Shown: positions 5,863 to 10,259 of the stretch, piece by piece
Layout: each line of letters starts with the position of its first letter
Numbering within the stretch: position 1 is the first letter of the stretch
Source of the DNA: Limisphaerales bacterium
Lineage (GTDB): Bacteria; Verrucomicrobiota; Verrucomicrobiia; Limisphaerales; UBA11358
Length of the DNA: 10,259 nt
Assembly (NCBI GenBank): GCA_003133815.1
Contig: PKZR01000408.1
Location: 1-10,259, forward strand
Direction of reading: 5' to 3'
The notes under the pieces: generated by a model
Databases searched by the model: none
What the model was told of the DNA's origin: nothing
Seen by the model: the letters and a program-made list of their open reading frames with translations, nothing else
Position numbers and translations under genes: made by a program

Positions 5863-7062
5863 GCCGTAGGGTCGGCCGTATTTCAACCCGATGTTCTGTT
5901 CATAAACGCCCAGCGTCTTGTTTTCAGGCGCTTTGGACTGTCCTTTAAATTCCAATTTCAAGTGGTTTAACCGCGTTCGTGCTATTTCTGCGACCGGCAT
6001 ATCGGGAAACATTTCCACTATTTTCAACAGCGTTTCGCGCACTGTCTCGTAATCCGCGCCACCGTGGATTTGCAAATCCGCCAGCAGATTCAGCCAGTAT
6101 GCCACCCGCTTGTGCGGCTGGTTGGGTTGCTCGACCATCTGCTTCAATTCCAGCGTCGCCAGGTCCAGCCGCTTGTAATGGCGGGCATAAATAATGGCGA
6201 GCTTCTCCCGTGTCTCCGTGTCGAGTGGATGCTGCTCCAGATGCTTCACTAAATCCGCTGCGAGCGTCTCAGGATTTGTTTCTTCGGGAATCAAATCCTC
6301 CATTGAATTGCGAAGGCCAAGATTTTTTGCGCCTTCCGGCACGAATACCGCACGGCGGTCGTGTGGCGCGAGCAGTTGTTTCACCGTCCCGTCCAGATGC
6401 GCGATACGCTGCGCCGCCGCGAGCGACAATCCCGTGTCCGGATATTTCGCGATGATTTTTTCCAGCGACACGCGCGCCGAATCGGAATCTTGAGCGAGTT
6501 TCAAATGCCAGTCGGCCATCTGCGTCCAAGCGGCGGCAACCTGCTTGTCCGGCGCGTCCGGAGAATTGCAAAAGTGGTCGAACGTGATTTCTGCGCCCTG
6601 CAAATCCTTCATGTCTTCCGCCTGGATGTTGGCAAGCAGCGTGACGCCTTCAAAATCATTTGGAAATTTTGCGAGCTGTTCGCGGACTGCGACGATGGCT
6701 TCGAGCGGCTTGTTCAATTTCCGTTTCGAGAGCGCGATTGAATAATACGGCTTCGGCTCGACTTCCTCGCTGCCACCGTCATACAAGCTCGCCAGCGGCT
6801 TGGCCAAGATTCCGGCAATGTGCGGCGTCCACATCACCGACATAATGATGCCCATGAAGACGATGAGAAACGGTCCATAAGGCCCCATTTGCGAGGCAAA
6901 GCGGATGCAAAAAATTACGAAGAAGATGGTGAACGCCGTTTTGAAAAGCAGCTTCGCCGGGTCTTCAGTGCGCTTAAATGCGCGGATCAAAATCCAGCCT
7001 ATGGACGCGAGGCCGAAGATTAACAGGACTGCGTTTAGCACGGTTTGCAAGGTTCCGCTCAT
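5851..7062 (-). CDS. Membrane protein with three N-terminal helices and TPR-like repeats
   Basis: A 403-residue protein from ATG 7062. Three hydrophobic segments are seen at about 5-27, 38-56 and 61-86. The remainder is soluble helical-repeat sequence with a TPR flavour: PYYSIALSKRKLNKPLEAIVAV and FEGVTLLANIQ near 105-145, ARVSLEKIIAKYPDTGLSLAAAQRI near 200-230, and LATLELKQMVEQ through ETLLKIVEMFPDMPVAEIARTRL near 315-370. TPR domains mediate protein-protein contacts, so it may scaffold an envelope complex. No enzyme motif is seen. An in-frame TTG at 7107 would add 15 polar residues without membrane or family support, so ATG 7062 is chosen. It lies 48 bases after yraN on the same strand and is probably the last gene of the cluster. 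Its 3' end overlaps the convergent lipoprotein gene by 12 bases. Confidence 0.85.
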   Translation of the reverse strand: MSGTLQTVLNAVLLIFGLASIGWILIRAFKRTEDPAKLLFKTAFTIFFVIFCIRFASQMGPYGPFLIVFMGIIMSVMWTPHIAGILAKPLASLYDGGSEEVEPKPYYSIALSKRKLNKPLEAIVAVREQLAKFPNDFEGVTLLANIQAEDMKDLQGAEITFDHFCNSPDAPDKQVAAAWTQMADWHLKLAQDSDSARVSLEKIIAKYPDTGLSLAAAQRIAHLDGTVKQLLAPHDRRAVFVPEGAKNLGLRNSMEDLIPEETNPETLAADLVKHLEQHPLDTETREKLAIIYARHYKRLDLATLELKQMVEQPNQPHKRVAYWLNLLADLQIHGGADYETVRETLLKIVEMFPDMPVAEIARTRLNHLKLEFKGQSKAPENKTLGVYEQNIGLKYGRPYGSPR

Positions 7063-7110
7063 GACTGTTGTGCAACATTCATCCCGTTTGCCATTGCCTG
7101 CAAGCAAAAT

Positions 7111-7551
7111 TCATCCGTAGCGAAACGGCCTGGACATCGCAAACGTGTTCGGCAAATGACGGATTTCGCGCACTTCAGCGTCCTTCAATAAAACTTCCAC
7201 AATGTCGAAGCGGATTTTCACCGGCGGATTTTTCAGCAGCCGCAGATAATCCAGCGCACATTGCGAAAGCCGGCGGCGGCGTTCTGAATTGACCGCCGCT
7301 GCAGGCCTCGACCAGTTTTCCGACGAACGCGTTTTGACCTCCACAAAGCAAAGGCAGTCGGTATCGCGGAAGATCAAATCAATCTCGCCACGTGCGGAAC
7401 GGAAATTGGCCGTGAGAAATTTCAGGCCGAGCTTTTGCAGGTGCTTTTTGGCCGCATGTTCCCCCAGTTCACCGCGCCGCAAATGCTCCGGCTTTTCCTT
7501 GCCGGCAAACCGCGCCTTGAGCTTTTCCAAAAGACTCATTTTCTTGGCCAC
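7111..7551 (-). CDS. yraN: YraN family (UPF0102) endonuclease-like protein
   Basis: A 146-residue member of the YraN/UPF0102 family, which has a restriction-endonuclease-like fold and an uncertain cellular role, often linked to DNA uptake or repair. Signature motifs are present: RRGELGEHAAKKHLQKLG (25-42), the RSARGEIDLIF motif with Glu and Asp (about 52-62), and CFVEVKTRSS (about 68-77), whose Glu-x-Lys completes the PD-(D/E)xK-type core. The start is GTG at 7551 or ATG at 7539, four codons later; neither has a clear Shine-Dalgarno. The GTG lies inside the left arm of the CACAGAT hairpin. It follows rnhB on the same strand, a pairing seen in many bacteria, and supports an rnhB-yraN transcript. 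Confidence 0.93.
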   Translation of the reverse strand: MAKKMSLLEKLKARFAGKEKPEHLRRGELGEHAAKKHLQKLGLKFLTANFRSARGEIDLIFRDTDCLCFVEVKTRSSENWSRPAAAVNSERRRRLSQCALDYLRLLKNPPVKIRFDIVEVLLKDAEVREIRHLPNTFAMSRPFRYG

Positions 7552-7642
7552 AAATTTTCACAGATATAACACAGATGAAGCAAAGCGATTTGTTTCCGGT
7601 TTTTAAGAGATCTGTGTTTCATCTGTGTTCATCTGTGGCTAA
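7544..7642. repeat. Mirrored CACAGAT hairpin between rnhB and yraN
   Basis: The left arm holds CACAAAT (7549), CACAGAT (7559) and CACAGAT (7570). The right arm holds ATCTGTG at 7610, 7621 and 7631. Spacings of 10 and 11 on the left are mirrored as 11 and 10 on the right, so all units pair around one centre near 7593, with the outermost left unit carrying one mismatch. Outer bases 7544-7548 also pair with 7638-7642. The right arm includes the rnhB stop codon, and the left arm reaches the yraN GTG. This type of CACAGATGAACACAGATG repeat recurs between genes in Verrucomicrobia and other environmental genomes (recalled, not searched). It could act as an mRNA stability or termination element. Confidence 0.75.
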
Positions 7643-8292
7643 AACAGTTTTGGCTCCGGCTGCTTGAGCGGTGCAAAGCTTTTCCTGTGTATCGGACACG
7701 CGCCGAATTGCGCGATTGCCGCCAGATGTTTCGCCGTGCCGTAGCCTTTGTGCTCCGCAAAACCGTATTCGGGAAACTGCGCGTGAAATCCCAGCATCAG
7801 CCGGTCGCGTGTGACCTTGGCCAGCACGCTCGCGGCGGCGATGGAATAACTCCGCGCGTCGCCCTTCACGATGGCCGTCTGCGGCACGCGCATGGTTTTT
7901 ACCGGACGGCCGTCCACGAGCGCGTGCTGCGGCTGTGGATTCAATTGCGCCAGCGCGTCGTTCATTGCGTGATGCGTGGCCTGCAGGATGTTGATTTCGT
8001 CAATTGCCGCCGCGTCCACTTGGGCGATGGCAAATTCGATTTCTTCGCAGCCGGTGATGAATTGAAAATATTTTTCGCGCTGCGCGGCGGTGAGCTGCTT
8101 CGAATCGTTCAAGCCGGCGAGTCCGGCGGGCAAGCCCGTTTCCGCCCAACGCGACGGCAGGATGGCGGCTGCTGCTACCACGGGTCCGGCGAGCGGGCCG
8201 CGCCCGGCCTCATCCACGCCCGCGATGCGCGCGACGTTTTTTTGCCAAAGAACGCGCTCGAATTCAAAACGGTCGGAAAGTTTTGCGGACAT
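7639..8292 (-). CDS. rnhB: Ribonuclease HII
   Basis: RNase HII cuts RNA in RNA-DNA hybrids and removes single ribonucleotides from DNA in the cytoplasm. The 217-residue protein carries the whole family pattern: GVDEAGRGPLAGPVVAAAA with catalytic Asp27 and Glu28, LNDSKQLTAAQRE, ALVDG with Asp127, and IVKGDARSYSIAAASVLAKVTRD with Asp145. It ends with the usual EHKGYGTAKHLAAI and CPIHRKSFAPL. The Asp127-Asp145 spacing of 18 equals that of the E. coli enzyme (108 and 126). ATG 8292 comes only 3 nt after the stop of the AbiGi-like gene, with no visible ribosome site of its own, so translation may be coupled to it. yraN follows downstream across the CACAGAT hairpin. Confidence 0.98.
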   Translation of the reverse strand: MSAKLSDRFEFERVLWQKNVARIAGVDEAGRGPLAGPVVAAAAILPSRWAETGLPAGLAGLNDSKQLTAAQREKYFQFITGCEEIEFAIAQVDAAAIDEINILQATHHAMNDALAQLNPQPQHALVDGRPVKTMRVPQTAIVKGDARSYSIAAASVLAKVTRDRLMLGFHAQFPEYGFAEHKGYGTAKHLAAIAQFGACPIHRKSFAPLKQPEPKLF

Positions 8293-8295
8293 TTT

Positions 8296-9003
8296 TTACA
8301 AAGTTTCAATCATTTCGCTGGAAATTATCGAAGAATTGACAAAACGGTGGCCCCAGCGTTTTTGGAAATCAGCCAGAAATCTTTGAGGCATCATTATTGC
8401 GGCAACGGAAGCGTCGTCAAATTTCCACGGAAAAACCGTTCGCCATTCTCTTTCATAATAGAAATTGCTGCTTTGTGAAGAATCTATTTCAGAATTCACT
8501 TCAACGATTCGATTCAAATCGCCACGCTTGACGTAGCTGCCGATCATCCGCAAATATTCATTAAGACTTTTGTTGAACGCCGAATCTTCTTTAATCGCTG
8601 GATCAATTACTTTGAATAAATCTTCTGCTCTCTTAAACAAGGGGTTTTCATAATGGACATAAAAAACCGGATTAAAATTGCCAGTGTTAATCGCCGCGTG
8701 TTTGAAAAACGCAATGCCAAACAGCCCGTAACGAACCATGTGTATCCGAAGATCTCTGAACGGTATGTCGCACATACAAGCAACAGAATAACCGTATCTT
8801 TTTTGCCCGCTATTCATGACAATCGTTTCAGATTGCTTGCCGACTTGGAGCAGATTTGATTGAAGTATTTCGTTCTGAATTCTGAAGGCGTCATCCCAAG
8901 ATTTGTTATATCCCGTGAAATGCCAGAGAACTTTGGAACTAAATCTTTGCAAGACATCCGCCAAATCAATTTTTGGATTGGGCGTTGGAGCAGGCTGATT
9001 CAT
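8296..9003 (-). CDS. AbiGi-like abortive phage infection protein
   Basis: A 235-residue protein resembling the AbiGi family (Pfam 'putative abortive phage resistance protein AbiGi, antitoxin'). Matching marks are WHFTG (27-31), VACMCDIPF (74-82), RYGLFGIAFFK (91-101), NPVFYVH (111-117) and YYEREWRTVFP (182-192). The match is by recalled pattern, not a search. The HFT start and the late Glu-rich YEREWR motif recall ADP-ribosyltransferase-fold proteins such as DarT, a speculative link. AbiG of lactococci is a two-gene system, but no AbiGii partner is seen here. Base composition is visibly AT-rich: 20 of 60 bases are G/C at 8461-8520, against 38 of 60 within rnhB at 7921-7980. It ends 3 nt before rnhB, and upstream lies a repeat-rich stretch, fitting lateral acquisition. 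No Shine-Dalgarno is seen before ATG 9003. Confidence 0.75.
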   Translation of the reverse strand: MNQPAPTPNPKIDLADVLQRFSSKVLWHFTGYNKSWDDAFRIQNEILQSNLLQVGKQSETIVMNSGQKRYGYSVACMCDIPFRDLRIHMVRYGLFGIAFFKHAAINTGNFNPVFYVHYENPLFKRAEDLFKVIDPAIKEDSAFNKSLNEYLRMIGSYVKRGDLNRIVEVNSEIDSSQSSNFYYEREWRTVFPWKFDDASVAAIMMPQRFLADFQKRWGHRFVNSSIISSEMIETL

Positions 9004-9056
9004 AATTTTTATTTGAGCCTAGCGCTTTTTGAAAAAGTTGTCGCCTCGATTTTTCA

Positions 9057-9197
9057 GCGCCGTCGGCGCGGCATATTTGTAAAACTGCCCACGCAAATGG
9101 ATAAAGCCCCGTCAGGGGCGGCATATTCCGAAGATATCGCTCCTGACGGGGCTTAAATTGATTGGTCTGGATTCTACAAAGCCCGCACCTACGGCGC
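9057..9197. repeat. Nested palindromic intergenic element (REP/MITE-like)
   Basis: The outer arms are GCGCCGTCGGCGCGG (9057-9071) and CCGCACCTACGGCGC (9183-9197), inverted copies matching at 13 of 15 positions. The inner arms are 9104-9121 and 9137-9154, starting with a perfect 13-bp AAGCCCCGTCAGG/CCTGACGGGGCTT and extending to 18 bp with two G-U pairs around a 15-base loop. Inner and outer symmetry centres are only 2 bases apart. GGCATATT follows both the first outer arm and the inner left arm. Repeats of this kind recur between genes in Verrucomicrobia and Planctomycetes and may be moved by REP-associated transposases (recalled, not tested). No transposase gene is in the window. Confidence 0.75.
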
Positions 9198-9463
9198 AAA
9201 ACCGAATGTTGCGCCATGTTTTTTGCCGGAAGCGCATCGGACGGAGTCTTTTGGGAACGCCAAAAGCCTGGATTACGAGATGGGGTCGGGGTTTTGCACC
9301 GTGCAGCGGGCAAAAATGGCACTGCGGGCGGCTTTGTATGTCAGCCGACCGGTCTTCTGCGGTCGGTTTTGGCGTGTTTGGAGGCTCGGGAGGGGCAAAG
9401 GATACCGTTAATTCCATTTTTGAGCCTGTTTTAGGCGGAAACAGCCTATTTTCCATCATTTTT
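9198..9463. other. Region with no recognised gene
   Basis: Frames on both strands are open here (plus 9158-9580, minus 9112-9501), but their translations are low in conserved features, run through the repeats on each side and match no family I know. Short inverted repeats are present: CTTTTGG/CCAAAAG (9248-9266), CCGACCG/CGGTCGG (9345-9366, followed by four T) and CTGTTT/AAACAG (9426-9444). The second looks like a weak terminator but follows no gene. It may be part of a larger composite repeat or a decayed insertion. Confidence 0.45.
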
Positions 9464-9673
9464 GCTCGTCCAGCGAACTTCGCAGGACGTTCCGCAATCA
9501 TTGAGGGATGTCCCGCAATGGTTGGCGGACGTCCCGCAACGGTTGCGGAACGCCCCTCAATCGTTGGCGAACGTCCCTAGAACTTCGCGGGATGTTCCTC
9601 AATATCAGAGGGATATCCCTCAAAGTTGTAGGAATGTCCCCCGACGTTGGAGGAATAGCCCTTAATCTTGGCG
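9464..9673. repeat. Tandem array: ten degenerate 21-bp units
   Basis: Ten consecutive units of exactly 21 bases start at 9464, 9485, 9506, 9527, 9548, 9569, 9590, 9611, 9632 and 9653. A partial unit (GGATG) starts at 9674. The unit reads GGACGTCC followed by CGCAACGGTTGCG in the clearest copy (9527-9547). Each half is a palindrome apart from one central base, so the array reads nearly the same on both strands. Frames on both strands therefore show a seven-residue periodicity of the type (D/N)(V/I)P(Q/R)xxR. Substitutions are frequent but no copy has an insertion or deletion. I see no upstream start that makes either frame a convincing gene, so it is annotated as a DNA repeat. Confidence 0.9.
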
Positions 9674-9887
9674 GGATGCTATTATTTTCCAGTCTGATGC
9701 ATTTTACGGCGCTTGGCATTCCTTTCTGGCTGGCGGTATGAACGGGTTGTTCGAGTTGGGCAGCCTTTTGGCTTGGACCGGAACCGGGAATTTCAGCCAC
9801 AACGTCGTGACCGCCGGTTTGTGCAGCCAAATCCGTGTTTGCATAAAAATCTTTTTACTCTGCGTCGTCCGGGGTTACCTTGCCAGC
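9674..9887. other. Region between tandem repeat and the next gene
   Basis: No gene is seen. A weak sigma-70-like pair, TTGTGC (9819-9824) and CATAAA (9842-9847) with 17-base spacing, may drive the gene starting at 9888; each hexamer matches poorly. Confidence 0.3.
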
Positions 9888-10259
9888 ATGAAAATCGAAG
9901 CATTGCACATCGGCATGAGCGTCCGCCATCCGCAATACGGCTTGGGAACGGTCAAGACGATTTCCGAGGTAACGGCGGAAATCCATTTCAACGACGGCAA
10001 ACGTACGGTCGAGCCGAATGCCGCCGGACTGCAGCCTGCGGAGCCGCAAATGGCGGCGAGCGGTTTGGAAATGCCGCTGAAACAATTTGTGGAGCAAACT
10101 GTCGCCGATGCCGTGGAAAAGCTGGGCTTGGAAATGCCGGATTCAGTGGTGGGGAAACTGGGTTTGCGATGGAACGCGGGGAAGATGGTTTTGTATCCGG
10201 CGGACGCGTCGCTGCAGTCGAAGGAGGTTCCGCTGGAGACTTTCTTCCACAAAATCGTG
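9888..10259 (+). CDS. Conserved hypothetical protein, 5' part (runs off the window)
   Basis: The 124 codons seen start with MKIEALHIGMSVRHPQYG, then LGTVKTISEVTAEIHFNDGKRTVEP. The pattern HPxYGxGTV followed by a strand, FxDGKR and a further strand (about residues 8-45) resembles the small beta-barrel (Tudor/SH3-like) found at the C-terminus of UvrD/PcrA helicases, where it binds RNA polymerase or nucleic acid. The following part (about 60-124) is helical then extended (LEMPLKQFVEQTV, LGLRWNAGKMVLYPAD, VPLETFFHKIV) and belongs to no family I can name. I recall similar proteins as conserved hypotheticals in Verrucomicrobia. ATG 9888 begins directly at the conserved N-terminus. The C-terminus is outside the window. 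Confidence 0.8.
   Translation, partial: MKIEALHIGMSVRHPQYGLGTVKTISEVTAEIHFNDGKRTVEPNAAGLQPAEPQMAASGLEMPLKQFVEQTVADAVEKLGLEMPDSVVGKLGLRWNAGKMVLYPADASLQSKEVPLETFFHKIV

Noticed and set aside
7063..7107. TTG 7107 as the start of the membrane-TPR gene
   Set aside because: It would add 15 polar residues before the first membrane helix; ATG 7062 begins directly at it.
7687..8478. Plus-strand open frame of 263 codons over rnhB
   Set aside because: It is antisense to rnhB and the end of the AbiGi-like gene, and its sequence has no recognisable motif.
9345..9370. Terminator CCGACCG/CGGTCGG plus four T
   Set aside because: There is no upstream plus-strand gene to terminate and the T run is short.
9158..9580. 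Plus-strand 140-codon frame running from the palindromic element into the tandem array
   Set aside because: It starts next to the nested palindrome, has no conserved pattern and is only kept open by the 21-bp periodicity and GC content.
9464..9673. CRISPR array
   Set aside because: The units are directly adjacent with no spacers and are too degenerate; no cas gene is nearby.
9462..9830. Heptapeptide-repeat proteins on either strand of the tandem array (plus 9462-9665, minus 9498-9830)
   Set aside because: Both strands give the same heptad because the DNA unit is self-complementary. The plus frame consists almost only of repeat and the minus frame has an unremarkable N-terminal part, so I treat it as a DNA repeat and leave coding as a test in the findings.

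Overview
The window looks like a chromosomal stretch from a Verrucomicrobia-type bacterium, most likely near Pedosphaera/Limisphaerales. This rests on family-level recognition: paired short GspG-like prepilins with a Cys-Pro C-terminal motif, a DUF3568-like lipoprotein, a conserved hypothetical with an HPQYGLGTV start, and intergenic repeats built on CACAGAT and GCCCCGTCAGGGGC. Shine-Dalgarno motifs are weak or absent before most starts, so start choices rest on protein family and spacing. Taxonomy is inference.

Left part (1-1774, minus strand): a 535-residue protein with a basic Arg/Asp-rich N-terminus lies 13 nt upstream of a DEAD-box RNA helicase cut by the window edge. They look like an RNA-metabolism operon.

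Pilin region (1775-3161, plus strand): a non-coding stretch carries a near-consensus sigma-54 promoter (2097-2113) and a leader with two interlocking inverted repeats. Two paralogous type IV pilin-like/pseudopilin genes follow, about 70% identical over a gapless 114-residue mature part, separated by a strong Rho-independent terminator.

Central part (3417-5366): carA (pyrimidine and arginine synthesis) and a downstream tail-anchored FHA-domain protein on the minus strand, then a tRNA-Thr(CGU) on the plus strand.

Right-central part (5467-9003): a small lipoprotein gene on plus overlaps tail-to-tail with a minus-strand cluster. In transcription order the cluster is an AbiGi-like abortive-infection protein, rnhB (RNase HII), a yraN-family nuclease-like gene, and a three-helix membrane protein with TPR-like repeats. 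The AbiGi-like gene is visibly AT-richer than its neighbours and ends 3 nt before rnhB, so it looks like an acquired defence gene lodged at the head of a housekeeping cluster. A mirrored CACAGAT hairpin joins rnhB and yraN.

Right end (9004-10259): nearly 900 bp without a convincing gene. It contains a nested palindromic element (9057-9197), a stretch with no recognised content, and exactly ten degenerate copies of a 21-bp repeat that is itself almost perfectly self-complementary (9464-9673). A conserved hypothetical gene on plus then runs off the window. The AbiGi-like gene plus this repeat-rich stretch is the accessory part of the window and the most interesting one.
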